This document shows, piece by piece, positions 38,008-47,079 of a DNA stretch of 64,000 nucleotides. Location: contig NZ_JAROAV010000052.1 in NCBI RefSeq assembly GCF_029439465.1, forward strand, positions 56,627-120,626. The letters are read 5' to 3'. Under the pieces are notes generated by a model. That model searched no databases. It saw only the letters and a list, made by a program, of their open reading frames with translations, and was not told the origin of the DNA. This DNA comes from Luteipulveratus flavus. GTDB lineage: Bacteria > Actinomycetota > Actinomycetes > Actinomycetales > Dermatophilaceae. A program made the position numbers and the translations under genes. The stretch's first letter is position 1, and the number at the start of each line of letters is the position of its first letter.

Positions 38008-38685
38008 TCAGGTGGTACGGGGCGGCTCGTCGCCCGGCAGCGCCATGCCCGTCCGCGACACCGCGTCCGCGACGTGCAGGGCCAGCCGGTCGCGCAGGGT
38101 GTCGGTGGCGATCCGCAGCCGCTCCCGGCCGCGGACGTCCTCCTGCGGCCGTACGGAGAACGCCTCGCCGAAGATCACCTCGAGGTGGGCCCGCGGGCGC
38201 GGCCAGGACCCGCGCGAGGCGCCGGTGCCGCGGGTCCCGAGACAGGCGACGGGGACGACCGGGGCGTCGGCGCTCAGGGCCAGCCAGGCGGCTCCCTGCT
38301 GGACGGCGCGCACCTGGCCGGAACCGCGGGTGCCCTCCGGGAACACGCCCACCGCTCCCCCGCGCGCCAGGACGCCGCGCGCGGCCGCGAGGGCGGCACG
38401 GTCACCGGTGTTCTGATCGATCGGGATCTGGCCGACGCCCTTGAGCAGCGCGCCCCACGCCGAGGAGAAGTACGAACGCTTCACCAGGAAGTGCACCGGG
38501 CGGGGCGCGAGGCAGTACACGAGCGGGCCGTCGAGGAAGCCCGCATGGTTGGAGACCAGGACGACCGGTCCACTGCGCGGGACGTGGTGCAGCCCGTGCC
38601 GCCGGGCGTCGTAGAGGATCGGGGCGATCACCTGGCCGAGGTGATGGCCGGCCGCCGCTCCGTACGCCGCGGGCGGCTCAGACAC
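38008..38685 (-). CDS. 1-acyl-sn-glycerol-3-phosphate acyltransferase (PlsC-like)
   Basis: 225-residue acyltransferase of phospholipid synthesis. The catalytic NHAGFLDG places His47 and Asp52 in the H-x4-D motif; FPEGTRGSG (115-123) is the glycerol-phosphate-binding block; VPVACLGT follows. No long transmembrane segment is visible beyond a hydrophobic N-terminal stretch, so it is likely peripheral to the membrane. GTG 38685 overlaps the cmk stop by 8 bp. The der-plsC-cmk arrangement is common in actinobacteria. Confidence 0.9.
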   Translation of the reverse strand: MSEPPAAYGAAAGHHLGQVIAPILYDARRHGLHHVPRSGPVVLVSNHAGFLDGPLVYCLAPRPVHFLVKRSYFSSAWGALLKGVGQIPIDQNTGDRAALAAARGVLARGGAVGVFPEGTRGSGQVRAVQQGAAWLALSADAPVVPVACLGTRGTGASRGSWPRPRAHLEVIFGEAFSVRPQEDVRGRERLRIATDTLRDRLALHVADAVSRTGMALPGDEPPRTT

Positions 38686-39442
38686 GCTCGCCCCGCGCGG
38701 CGACCACGGCGAGCACGGCCTCGACCGACTGCTCGAAGTCCAGGTCGGAGGTGTCGACGGTGGTGACGCCGTCCGCCGCGACGATGAACTGCGAGACGGT
38801 CGAGTCGCGGGCGTCGCGGTGCACGACCTGCGCCCGGGTCGCCTCGACCGCGGCCGCGCCGGCATCGCCGTGCAGCTCCTTGGACCGACGCGCCAGCCGG
38901 GCCTCCTCGGAGGCCGTCAGCAGGACGCGTACCTCGGCGTCGGGCGCGACGACCGTGGTGATGTCCCGTCCCTCGGCCACCACGCCACCCTGGGCGAGCG
39001 CGATCCGGGCGATCAGCGCCCGCTGGCGGTGCTGCATGTCGGCCCGCACCTGCAGGTTGGTGGCCACGTGCGAGACCGCCTCGGAGATGCGGCTCTCGCG
39101 GATCGCGGTGTCGATCGCGGTGCCGTCGACGGTCACGCCCGGCGAGGCGGGGTCGGTGCCGAGCTCGAGGGGCAGCTCCCGGGAGGCGCGCGCGACGGCG
39201 TCCTGGTCGGTCAGGTCGATGCCACGTTCCAGGCACCACCAGGTCAGGGCGCGGTACATCGCGCCGGTGTCGAGGTAGCCCACTCCGAGGGAGCGGGCCA
39301 CGGCGCGGGAGACCGAGGACTTCCCGGACCCCGAGGGTCCGTCGATGGCGATCACGAGAGGTTCGGCGGGGATCGTCGTCACGGCCGACAAGGGTACTGC
39401 GGGTACGGCGTGGCGTCGTACGGACGCGTCACTCGTGGACAC
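38678..39442 (-). CDS. cmk: cytidylate kinase
   Basis: 254 residues as given; phosphorylates CMP/dCMP with ATP. The P-loop is IDGPSGSGKSS (near 33-43), followed by LGVGYLDTGAMYRALTW, then QVRADMQHRQR and VVAEGRDITTVVAPDAEVRVLLTAS, all standard. The start is uncertain: GTG 39442 overlaps the tyrA stop by 14 bp, whereas GTG 39382 would give a 234-residue protein closer to usual length; neither has a strong ribosome-binding site. It overlaps plsC downstream. Confidence 0.94.
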   Translation of the reverse strand: MSTSDASVRRHAVPAVPLSAVTTIPAEPLVIAIDGPSGSGKSSVSRAVARSLGVGYLDTGAMYRALTWWCLERGIDLTDQDAVARASRELPLELGTDPASPGVTVDGTAIDTAIRESRISEAVSHVATNLQVRADMQHRQRALIARIALAQGGVVAEGRDITTVVAPDAEVRVLLTASEEARLARRSKELHGDAGAAAVEATRAQVVHRDARDSTVSQFIVAADGVTTVDTSDLDFEQSVEAVLAVVAARGERV

Positions 39443-40511
39443 TCCACCCGGCGGCGGTCAGGGCCGAGCGCAGCCGGTCCAGGACGGCCGGGAGCACCGA
39501 CAGCTCCACCAGACCGACCGGTCCGCCGCGCGCGTGCTCGATCCGGATGTCCTCGATGCTGACCGAGGCCGCCCCCACGTCGTGGAACAGGTGGGCCAGG
39601 CTGCCCGGCCGGTCCGGGACGACCACCAGCACCGTGGCGTACGTCGTCGGCGGCGCTCCGTGCTTGCCGGGGATGCGGGCCCGGCCGAGCTGGCCGTCGG
39701 CGATCGCGGTCGCGAGCACACCCCGGGCACCCTCGCTGTCCGGGTCGTCGGTGACGCGCCGCAGCGCGTCCCGCACCGCGGCGACGTCGCCGGCCAGCCG
39801 CTCCACGACCGGCAGGAGCGCACTCGCGTTGCCCGCGAGGATCTGGGTCCACAGCATCGGGTCGGAGGCGGCGATGCGCGTGACGTCCCGGACGCCCTGG
39901 CCGGCCAGCGCGACCGCGTCCTCGGAGACCTCCCGCAGCCGTGCGGCCACCAGGCTGGCGGCGACCTGCGGCAGGTGCGAGACCGTCGCCACCGCGGCGT
40001 CGTGCTCGGCCGCGTCCATGGTGACCGGGACCGCGCCGACCGCCTCCGCGACGCGGCGGACGAGCTCGGTCGCCTCCGGCGCGGTCGCCGCGTGCGGGCA
40101 GATGACCCACGTACGGCCCTCGAACAGGTCCGCCTGCGCGGCGACGGCACCGGACCGCTCCCGGCCCGCCATCGGATGTGAACCGACGTAACGGTCGAGG
40201 TGATCGGGTGCGGAGCGGCGGACCGCATCGGCCACCGCGACCTTCACCGAGGCGACGTCGGTGACGTGCGCCCGCGGGTACGCGGCCAGCTGGTCGGCCA
40301 CGACCTGGCCGGCGACGTCCGGAGGCGCAGCCACGATCACCAGGTCGGGACTGTCGTCCGTGCCGATCGTCCCCGCGCCGAGGTCCCGGGCGAGAGCGAC
40401 CGCGGTCGGCGAGACGTCCTCCAACGACACGCGAAAGCCCTTGCGCGACAGCGCGATTCCGACAGAGGTGCCGAGGAGGCCGGTGCCGACGACCAGGACG
40501 TGATCCGTCAC
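39429..40511 (-). CDS. tyrA: prephenate dehydrogenase with C-terminal ACT domain
   Basis: 360-residue enzyme of tyrosine synthesis, converting prephenate to 4-hydroxyphenylpyruvate with NAD(P). The Rossmann loop VVGTGLLGTSVG is at 7-18; GSHPMAGRERSG (110-121) carries the prephenate-site His; HLPQVAASLV is the helical dimer core. Residues about 292-355 (YATVLVVVPDRPGSLAHLFHDVGAASVSIEDI) form an ACT domain, implying amino-acid feedback, most likely by tyrosine. ATG overlaps the rluB stop by 4 bp. Confidence 0.93.
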   Translation of the reverse strand: MTDHVLVVGTGLLGTSVGIALSRKGFRVSLEDVSPTAVALARDLGAGTIGTDDSPDLVIVAAPPDVAGQVVADQLAAYPRAHVTDVASVKVAVADAVRRSAPDHLDRYVGSHPMAGRERSGAVAAQADLFEGRTWVICPHAATAPEATELVRRVAEAVGAVPVTMDAAEHDAAVATVSHLPQVAASLVAARLREVSEDAVALAGQGVRDVTRIAASDPMLWTQILAGNASALLPVVERLAGDVAAVRDALRRVTDDPDSEGARGVLATAIADGQLGRARIPGKHGAPPTTYATVLVVVPDRPGSLAHLFHDVGAASVSIEDIRIEHARGGPVGLVELSVLPAVLDRLRSALTAAGWSVHE

Positions 40512-41425
40512 AGACCGGCTGCCTTGTAGAGCGCCGCCACCTCACGAGGGGTCAGGGGGCGCAGCTTGCCCGCGCGCAGCTCGCCGAGCTTGACCGGTCC
40601 GACGTCGGTGCGCACGAGGCTCTCGACCGGGTGGCCGACCGCCTCGAGCATGCGGCGCACCACGTGCTTGCGCCCCTCGTGCAGCACGACCTGCACCATC
40701 GCCTTGCCCGGCTGGGAGTCGACGACCTTGAACGAGTCGACCGAGACCGGGCCGTCCTCGAGCTCGACGCCCTCGCGCAGCTGCTTGCCGAGATCGCGCG
40801 GGATCGGCCCGGGCACCAGCGCGACGTACGTCTTGGTCACGCCGTACGACGGGTGCTGCAAGCGGTTGGCCAGCTCACCGTCGTTGGTGAGCAGCAGCAG
40901 GCCCTCGGTGTCGTAGTCGAGCCGGCCGACGTGGAAGAGCCGCTCCTTGCGCTGATCGACGTAGTCGCCGACCGAGGGCCTGCCGAGCTCGTCGCTCATC
41001 GTCGACACGACGTTGTACGGCTTGTTGAACGCGAGGTAGATCCGCGAGCCGTCGAGCTGGACGCGCTCGCCGTCGACGTGCACGACCTGCTTGAGCGGGT
41101 CGATGCGGACGCCGAGCTCGGTCACGGTGCTGCCGTCGACCTGGACGCGTCCCTCCTGGATGAGGTTCTCGCAGGTCCGTCGGCTGCCGACGCCGGCCGC
41201 CGCGAGCAGCTTCTGCAGGCGCACGCCGTCGGGGTCGTGGACGTCGACGGCCTCCTTGCGCGGGGTCCGCTCGCGCGGTGGCTGCGTCGGCTGGCTGCGC
41301 TTGGTCGTACCCGACCCGCCGCGCCTCGCCGGGCCGGCGCCGCGACCACTCTGGCCGCGGGAGCCGCTGCCCCGTCCGCCGGCCTGACCTCGTGAGCCGC
41401 TCTGACGCGGCTTCCCCGGGCTCAT
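40508..41425 (-). CDS. rluB: 23S rRNA pseudouridine synthase (RluB/RsuA family)
   Basis: 305-residue pseudouridine synthase. After a basic Gly/Arg/Ser-rich tail of about 58 residues comes an S4 RNA-binding domain (VRLQKLLAAAGVGSRRTCENLIQEGRVQVDG, about 68-98), then the catalytic domain with FHVGRLDYDTEGLLLLTNDG, where Asp170 is the nucleophile, and GRKHVVRRMLEAVGHPV. Position after scpAB matches rluB in Bacillus and actinobacteria; target U2605-region of 23S rRNA is assumed from that. Coupled to tyrA by a 4-bp overlap. Confidence 0.88.
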   Translation of the reverse strand: MSPGKPRQSGSRGQAGGRGSGSRGQSGRGAGPARRGGSGTTKRSQPTQPPRERTPRKEAVDVHDPDGVRLQKLLAAAGVGSRRTCENLIQEGRVQVDGSTVTELGVRIDPLKQVVHVDGERVQLDGSRIYLAFNKPYNVVSTMSDELGRPSVGDYVDQRKERLFHVGRLDYDTEGLLLLTNDGELANRLQHPSYGVTKTYVALVPGPIPRDLGKQLREGVELEDGPVSVDSFKVVDSQPGKAMVQVVLHEGRKHVVRRMLEAVGHPVESLVRTDVGPVKLGELRAGKLRPLTPREVAALYKAAGL

Positions 41426-41522
41426 GATTCTCCTCGCACTCGATCGTTCGTCCTCATCGTAGGCACCCCGCTCACCACTTCGGTCGCGCTCGGTCGGCCT
41501 CCGCTGCGCCCTCCTTCGCCGC

Positions 41523-42185
41523 TCACCCGTGCCCCTGCTCGACCAGCTCGTCGATGACATCCACGTCCGGGAGGTGCGGGGCCAGCGGCGGCAGCTCCTC
41601 GAGCGACCCGAGACCGAGCCGCTGCAGGAAGTAGGGCGTCGTGCCGTACAGCATCGCACCGCCCTCGGTGTCCTGGCCGAGCTCGTGGATGAGCCCGCGG
41701 GTGAGCAACGTCCGGATGACGCCGTCGACGTTGACGCCGCGGACGGCACTCACCCGCGACCGCGAGATCGGCTGGCGGTAGGCGATGACCGCCAGCGTCT
41801 CCAGCGACGCCTGGGTCAGCCGGGCGTGCTGGCCGTCCAGCAGGAACTTCTCGATGACGGGGGCGTAGTCGGCGCGGCTGTAGATGCGCCACGCGTTGTT
41901 GATGGCGCGCAGGGCGAAGCCGCGCTGCTCGTCGTCGTACTGCCGCTCCAGGTCCTTCAGATGGCCCAGCACGTCGTCCGGGGAGATCTCCAGCGCGCCG
42001 GCGAGCTCCTCGTCGGTGACCGGCTGGTCGACCACCATGAGCACGGCCTCGATGGCCGTCCGCGCGCCGCCGGGGAAGTCGTTGATGTCGAACGCGATCT
42101 GGTCGGCGGCCTGCTCGGCGGGCTCACCGTCCGGCTCGGCCTCGACCTGCGGGGGCAGGTCAGGGGGTGTCGGGTCGTCGCTCAC
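41523..42185 (-). CDS. scpB: segregation and condensation protein B
   Basis: 220-residue subunit of the SMC-ScpAB condensin complex. Two winged-helix domains are visible: GARTAIEAVLMVVDQPVTDEELAGAL near the start and AVIAYRQPISRSRVSAVRGVNVDGVIRTLLTRGLI with YGTTPYFLQRLGL in the second. An acidic N-terminal tail (about 30 residues) precedes. GTG 42185 lies inside the 3' end of scpA (26-bp overlap), so the two are coupled. A 97-bp gap follows before rluB. Confidence 0.94.
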   Translation of the reverse strand: MSDDPTPPDLPPQVEAEPDGEPAEQAADQIAFDINDFPGGARTAIEAVLMVVDQPVTDEELAGALEISPDDVLGHLKDLERQYDDEQRGFALRAINNAWRIYSRADYAPVIEKFLLDGQHARLTQASLETLAVIAYRQPISRSRVSAVRGVNVDGVIRTLLTRGLIHELGQDTEGGAMLYGTTPYFLQRLGLGSLEELPPLAPHLPDVDVIDELVEQGHG

Positions 42186-43152
42186 GCGCGTCCTCTCCTC
42201 GATCGTCCGGCGCCGGCGCGCCGGCCCGGGGGTTCTCACCGGCCTCGTCGTCGGTGTCGTGCTCGTCGAACTCGTCGCTGACCGCGACCGTGCCGTCGTC
42301 GTCGCCGGTCCAGCGCACGACGAGCTCGCCGAGCGCCTCCTCCTGCTCGAACGCCACCGCGGCCTCCTTGAACAGCTCCAGCAGCGCCAGGAAGCGGGCC
42401 ACGATCACCAGCGTGGAGTCCGCGTCCTCGACGAGCGTCCGGAACGAGGCCGTGCGCCGCTCCCGGAGCCGCTCGACGACCAGCGTCGCCTGCTCGCGCA
42501 CGCTCACCTGGGCGGCGTGCAGGTGGGCCAGGCCGACGGTCGGCTCCGGCTTCGGCGTCATCGCCCGTGCTGCGATGACGGCGAGCTGGTCGGGCGTGAC
42601 GTTCATGATCAGCTCGGGCAGCAGGCCGGCGAACCGCTCCTCCAGCCCTGCTTGCCGGGCGGTCATCCGGCCGTACGTCTCCATCCGCCGGGCGAACGTG
42701 CCGGCGACCTCCTTGAACGCGCGGTACTGCAGCAGCCGAGCGAACAGCAGGTCGCGTGCCTCGATGAGGGCGAGGTCCTCGTCGTCGTCCGGCCCGGACT
42801 GTGGCAGCAGGCGCGCCGCCTTGAGGTCCAGCAGCGTCGCGGCGATGAGCAGGAACTCCGACGCCTGGCTGAGGTCCCAGTCCGCCTCGGCCGCCTGGGC
42901 GGCGCGGATGTGGGCGATGAAGTCGTCGGTGACCTTCGACAGGGCGATCTCGGTCACGTCGAGCTTGTGCTTGGAGATCAGCCCGAGCAACAGCTCGAAC
43001 GGGCCGGAGAAGACGTCCAGGCTGACCTGGAACGGTGCTACGGCAGCGCGACGGGTCAGCACCCCGCCGGGGGTCGCCTCCGCGTCCACCGGGACGACCG
43101 GGGGCGCTGCGGAGCCGGCCTCCGAGTGCTCGGAGACCTCCTCGACCACCAT
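42160..43152 (-). CDS. scpA: segregation and condensation protein A (kleisin)
   Basis: 330-residue kleisin that bridges the SMC heads. The N-terminal FQVSLDVFSGPFELLLGLISKHKLDVTEIALSKVTDDFIAHI and YLLIAATLLDLKA-like helix (ASEFLLIAATLLDLKAARLLP) are diagnostic; a C-terminal winged helix follows (VVERLRERRTASFRTLVEDADSTLVIVARFLALLELFKEAAVAFEQEE). The last 50 residues are an acidic disordered tail. ATG 43152 is 5 bp after the ParA stop, so parA-scpA-scpB probably form one transcript. Confidence 0.94.
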   Translation of the reverse strand: MVVEEVSEHSEAGSAAPPVVPVDAEATPGGVLTRRAAVAPFQVSLDVFSGPFELLLGLISKHKLDVTEIALSKVTDDFIAHIRAAQAAEADWDLSQASEFLLIAATLLDLKAARLLPQSGPDDDEDLALIEARDLLFARLLQYRAFKEVAGTFARRMETYGRMTARQAGLEERFAGLLPELIMNVTPDQLAVIAARAMTPKPEPTVGLAHLHAAQVSVREQATLVVERLRERRTASFRTLVEDADSTLVIVARFLALLELFKEAAVAFEQEEALGELVVRWTGDDDGTVAVSDEFDEHDTDDEAGENPRAGAPAPDDRGEDARERRPDTP

Positions 43153-43157
43153 TCGGA

Positions 43158-44069
43158 TCAGGCCGCCTCGCCACGCGCGATGAGCTCGCGCGCCAGCTGG
43201 CGGTAGGCCTCGGCGGCCCCGTGCGTCGAGGCGTACGTCGTGATGGGCTCGGCGGCCAGGGTCGCGTCCGGGAACTTCACCGTGCGGGTGATGACCGTGT
43301 GGAAGACCTTCTCGCCGAAGTGGTCGACCACGCTCTTGACGACGTCCCGGCTGTGCAGGGTGCGGCCGTCGTACATCGTGGCGAGGATGCCGTCGACCTG
43401 CAGCCGCGGGTTGAGCCGGTCGGTGACCTTCTCGATCGTCTCGACCAGCAGGGCCACGCCGCGCATCGCGAAGAACTCGCACTCCAGCGGGATGAGCACC
43501 CCGTGGGAGGCGGTGAGGGCGTTGACGGTGAGCAGCCCGAGCGATGGCTGGCAGTCGATCAGGACGACGTCGTAGTCGTCGAGCACCGGGCGGATGGCTC
43601 GACCGAGGACCATCTCTCGCGCGACCTCACCGACGAGCTGGACCTCGGCGGCCGACAGGTCGATGTTCGCCGGGATGATGTCCAGGTTCGGGGTGGCGGT
43701 GTGCTGGATGACGTCCTTGATGTCGTGGCCGGGCTCGACCAGCAGGTTGTAGATCGTGACGTCCAGCTCGTGCGCGCGGACCCCGAGGCCGACCGACAGC
43801 GCGCCCTGGGGGTCGAAGTCGACGAGCAGCACCTTGCGGCCGTACTCCGCGAGCGCGGCGCCGAGGTTGATGGTGCTGGTGGTCTTGCCGACCCCGCCCT
43901 TCTGGTTGCACATCGCGATCACGCGGGCAGGGCCGTGCTGCGCCAGGGGCTGCGGCGCAGGAAAAGCCGGCAGCGGGCGCCCGGTCGGGCCGATCTGACC
44001 CTTCTCGGCACCCTCGGTGCCGGGCAGGCGCTCGTGCGACGCGTTTTCGGTTGCGGCCTGAGATGTCAC
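43158..44069 (-). CDS. ParA-family ATPase (orphan)
   Basis: 303-residue deviant-Walker ATPase. KGGVGKTT at 57-64 holds both signature lysines; VDFDPQGALSVGLG, LIDCQPSLGLLTVNAL and the switch region follow. About 50 N-terminal residues are Pro/Gly-rich. No ParB gene is adjacent; the partner gene here is scpA, as in many actinobacteria (compare Rv1708-Rv1710), so it may help SMC loading rather than plasmid-type partition. GTG 44069 is chosen because GGGAG lies 8 nt upstream. Confidence 0.88.
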   Translation of the reverse strand: MTSQAATENASHERLPGTEGAEKGQIGPTGRPLPAFPAPQPLAQHGPARVIAMCNQKGGVGKTTSTINLGAALAEYGRKVLLVDFDPQGALSVGLGVRAHELDVTIYNLLVEPGHDIKDVIQHTATPNLDIIPANIDLSAAEVQLVGEVAREMVLGRAIRPVLDDYDVVLIDCQPSLGLLTVNALTASHGVLIPLECEFFAMRGVALLVETIEKVTDRLNPRLQVDGILATMYDGRTLHSRDVVKSVVDHFGEKVFHTVITRTVKFPDATLAAEPITTYASTHGAAEAYRQLARELIARGEAA

Positions 44070-44132
44070 CAGATCACTCCCGGGTTCGATGGCGTTCGGC
44101 GTCACGCCGATCGCGCCCAACCTAACGTACGG

Positions 44133-45035
44133 TCACAACGCCCGGGGGTGTGCCTGGGCGAAGACCTCACGTAGCTGTTGTACCGAGATCATGGTGTAGA
44201 TCTGCGTCGTCGTCACGGAGGCGTGGCCGAGAAGTTCCTGAACGACGCGCACATCGGCACCGCCGTCAAGCAGGTGCGTGGCGAAGGAGTGGCGCAACGT
44301 GTGGGGGCTGACGTGCGCGAGCCCGGCGCGCTCCGCGGTGCGCTGGATGATCGTCCAGGCGCTCTGCCGCGACAGCCGACCGCCCCGTTGGTTGAGGAAC
44401 AGCGCCGGCGTGCCGGTCGAGCTCAGCGCCGGACGGCCACGGACCAGATAGGTCGAGAGCGCGTCCTCCGCGTAGCTACCCAATGGCAGGAGTCGCTCCT
44501 TGGAACCCTTGCCGAGCACGCGCACGCTGTGCTGCCCGAGGTCGACGTCGTCGACGTCCAGGCCGGTTGCCTCGCTCACCCGGGCGCCGATGCCGTACAG
44601 CAGCTCCAGCAGCGCCCGGTCGCGGAAGGCGACCGGGGTGTCGCCCACGCTCGCGGCGGCCAGCAGCCGCTCGACCTGGTCCAGGGAGATGGCCTTCGGC
44701 AGCCGGCGCGGCGCCCGGGGCGGCGTCACGGACCCGGCCGCGTCACCGGGGGTCTCACCTTCCAGCGCGAGGAAGCGGTGCAGACCGCGGACGGCGACCA
44801 GGGTGCGCGCGGTCGAGCTGGCCGCGAGGGGCGGGTGGTCGGAGTCGCCCTCCCTCAGGTGCGCCACGAACTGCGTGACGTGCGCCTCCGTCGCCGACCG
44901 GGGGTCGTCCACGCCGTGCGCCTGCAGGAACGCGCAGTAGCGGCGCAGGTCCCGCTCGTACGCGCGCAGGGTGTGCACGGACGCACCGCGCTCCACGCGC
45001 AGGTGGTCCAGCCAGCCACGCACCGACCGTTGCAC
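44133..45035 (-). CDS. xerD: site-specific tyrosine recombinase XerD
   Basis: 300-residue XerC/D recombinase that resolves chromosome dimers at dif. The SAM-like N-terminal domain (LDHLRVERGASVHTLRAYERDLRRYCAFL) binds core DNA; catalytic residues are Arg152, Lys176, His245, Arg248, His271 and Tyr280 in the expected order (GARVSE, GKGSKER, PHTLRHSFATHLL, LLGHASVTTTQIYT). XerD rather than a phage integrase is supported by length, HTLRHSFATHLLDGGADVR and position before parA-scpAB. Confidence 0.94.
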   Translation of the reverse strand: MQRSVRGWLDHLRVERGASVHTLRAYERDLRRYCAFLQAHGVDDPRSATEAHVTQFVAHLREGDSDHPPLAASSTARTLVAVRGLHRFLALEGETPGDAAGSVTPPRAPRRLPKAISLDQVERLLAAASVGDTPVAFRDRALLELLYGIGARVSEATGLDVDDVDLGQHSVRVLGKGSKERLLPLGSYAEDALSTYLVRGRPALSSTGTPALFLNQRGGRLSRQSAWTIIQRTAERAGLAHVSPHTLRHSFATHLLDGGADVRVVQELLGHASVTTTQIYTMISVQQLREVFAQAHPRAL

Positions 45036-45062
45036 CGTTCACCTCCTCGGACGAGCGGATTC

Positions 45063-45123
45063 TGCCAGGGCACAACGACATCCGGGTGTCTGCTCGCCCG
45101 CGCGTCGCGCGCGGGTTCTGGCA
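45063..45123. other. nested palindrome between xerD and the divergent membrane protein gene
   Basis: An outer repeat TGCCAG/CTGGCA encloses an 8-bp perfect stem CCCGCGCG/CGCGCGGG with a 3-nt loop at 45097-45115. It lies in the 131-bp divergent interval. It may be an operator or an RNA structure; nothing more can be said. Confidence 0.3.
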
Positions 45124-45166
45124 ACTGCGACTCACCGGGCGGTCTCGCGGTGGGAGGGTGTGCGCC

Positions 45167-45718
45167 ATGCAGCTGTACGCCGACCTCCGCGGCCGCCGGA
45201 CCCGCCAGCTCGTGACCGACACCCTGGTCCTGACGTGGGTGCTGGTCTGGGTCGCGGTGGGGCGTTCCATCGCGACCCACATCAGCGACGCCGGCGGCTC
45301 CGCGCGTCACATGGAGGACGGCGGCCGTGACTTCGCCTCGAGCATGAGCGACGCCGGTGACCGCCTGCGCAAGGTGCCGGTCGTCGGCGACGACCTCAAG
45401 CCGCCGTTCGACAAGGCGTCTCAGGCCGGCAGCAGCATCTCCCAGGCGGGCCGGGACATCCAGGACGGCTTCGACCGGCTGGGTCTGCTGCTCGGGATCC
45501 TGGTCGCCGCACTGCCGATCTGCCTGGTGGTCCTGGTCTGGGCGCAGGCGCGCTGGCGGTACGCCCGCCGCGTGGAGACGGCACGGAAGCTGGACGCCCT
45601 GCTGCACGAGGAGTCGGCGACCGAGGTGGTCCGGCACATGGTGGGTCTCGACCTGGCGTCGCTGGGCCTGCTCTCGCGCCACGACACCGCGACTGCGGAG
45701 CAGAGCCCAGCGACCTAG
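45167..45718 (+). CDS. two-helix membrane protein, unknown
   Basis: 183-residue protein with helices at about 18-35 and 105-127. The 70-residue loop between them is polar with repeated Ser/Ala/Gly and SQAGSSISQAGRDIQDGF, suggesting an amphipathic or coiled segment; the C-terminal 55 residues are soluble. No known domain recognised. ATG 45167 has GGGAGG about 9 nt upstream, and in-frame upstream codons read through the palindrome, so this start is preferred. Divergent from xerD and only 12 bp tail-to-tail from hisS. Confidence 0.7.
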   Translation: MQLYADLRGRRTRQLVTDTLVLTWVLVWVAVGRSIATHISDAGGSARHMEDGGRDFASSMSDAGDRLRKVPVVGDDLKPPFDKASQAGSSISQAGRDIQDGFDRLGLLLGILVAALPICLVVLVWAQARWRYARRVETARKLDALLHEESATEVVRHMVGLDLASLGLLSRHDTATAEQSPAT

Positions 45719-45730
45719 CCCCCCTCGACC

Positions 45731-47071
45731 TCAGTCGGACGAGCCGGGGGTCACCAGCGTCGCGTGCAGATCGGCCGCCGGCGGCGTCCAGGACGCGGCG
45801 TCGGCGTCGACCTGGTCACCGGAGCGGATGTCCTTCACCGCGTCACCGCCGCGCTCCCCCGCGCCCGGGAACCAGACGTAGGGGATGCCGCGGCGGTCGG
45901 CGAACTGGATCTGCTTGCCGAACTTCGCCGCCTTCGGCGCGACCAGGGTCGGCACGCCACGAGACCGCAGCGCGGCCGCGATGCGGATCGAGTCCGAGCG
46001 CGTCTCCTCGTCGTTGACCGCGACCAGGACGGCCGCCGGCGTCTCCCTGGAGGCCGTCAGGCCCTCCTCGCCGATCAGCAGGCCGAGCAGCCGCGAGACA
46101 CCGATCGAGATGCCGACGCCGGGGTAGGTGCGCTTGCCGTCCGAGGCGAGCGCGTCGTACCGGCCGCCGGAGCAGACCGAGCCGTAGCCGGGGTCGCGCT
46201 CGAGCATCGTCTCGTAGACCGTGCCGGTGTAGTAGTCCAGGCCACGGGCGATGCGCAGGTCGGCCACCGCCACACCGGGCGCGTGCTCGGCGGCGGTCTC
46301 CATCACCGACGCCAGGTGGGTGAGGCCCTCCTCCAGCACCGGGTGCGACACGCCGAGGGCGCGGACCTGCTGCACGAACGAGGTGTCGGAGGTCCGGATC
46401 CGGGCAAGCGCCAGGCAGCGGTCGGCCTGCTCCTGGGAGCACCCCGCGGCCAGGAGCAGCGACGCGACGCCGTCCTCGCCGATCTTGTCCAGCTTGTCGA
46501 CGATCCGGAGGGTCCCGATGACGTCCTCGATGCCGATCGCGCGGTAGAAGCCCTCGCAGATCTTCCGGTTGTTGACGTGGACCTGGTAGGCGCCGACCGG
46601 CAGCCGGCCGAAGACGTCCGCGATGACCAGCAGCAGCTCTGCCTCGTAGTGCCCGGGCAGCTCGGCGGCGTCGATGATGTCGACGTCCGCCTGGATGAAC
46701 TCGCGGTAGCGCCCGCGCTGCGGCCGCTCGCCCCGCCAGGCCGGCTGGATCTGGTAGCGGCGGAACGGGAACGTCAGCTTCCCGGAGTTCTCCAGGACGT
46801 ACCGGGCGAAGGGGACGGTCAGGTCGAAGTGCAGCCCGAGACGTGCCTCGTCGTCGCCGCCGGCGAGCCGGGAGACGGCGTAGATCTCCTTGTCGGCGTC
46901 CTCGCCCTGGTCGGAGAGGCGCTCCACGGGCTCGACGGCCCGGGTGCTGACGGAGGCGAAACCGTGCAGCTCGAAGACCTCGCGGATCGTGTCGAGGACG
47001 TACTGCTCGGCGATGCGCTCGCGCGGCAGCCACTCCTGGAAGCCGCTGATGGGGGTGACCTTGCTGGCCAT
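45731..47071 (-). CDS. hisS: histidine-tRNA ligase
   Basis: 446-residue class II aminoacyl-tRNA synthetase. Motif 1 lies near FELHGFASVSTRAVEP; motif 2 is LTFPFRRYQIQPAWRGERPQRGRYREFIQADVDII; histidine-binding ARGLDYYTGTVYE and motif 3 (GVGISIGVSRLLGLL) follow; the C-terminal anticodon-binding domain begins near AVLVAVNDEETRSDS. Full length. It lies 8 bp downstream of the MBL hydrolase gene, an order conserved with M. tuberculosis. Confidence 0.96.
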   Translation of the reverse strand: MASKVTPISGFQEWLPRERIAEQYVLDTIREVFELHGFASVSTRAVEPVERLSDQGEDADKEIYAVSRLAGGDDEARLGLHFDLTVPFARYVLENSGKLTFPFRRYQIQPAWRGERPQRGRYREFIQADVDIIDAAELPGHYEAELLLVIADVFGRLPVGAYQVHVNNRKICEGFYRAIGIEDVIGTLRIVDKLDKIGEDGVASLLLAAGCSQEQADRCLALARIRTSDTSFVQQVRALGVSHPVLEEGLTHLASVMETAAEHAPGVAVADLRIARGLDYYTGTVYETMLERDPGYGSVCSGGRYDALASDGKRTYPGVGISIGVSRLLGLLIGEEGLTASRETPAAVLVAVNDEETRSDSIRIAAALRSRGVPTLVAPKAAKFGKQIQFADRRGIPYVWFPGAGERGGDAVKDIRSGDQVDADAASWTPPAADLHATLVTPGSSD

Positions 47072-47079
47072 GGTGATCC

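Noticed and set aside
44133..45035. Phage integrase marking a mobile island
   Set aside because: Length, motifs and position before parA-scpAB fit chromosomal XerD; no other phage gene or direct repeats are nearby.
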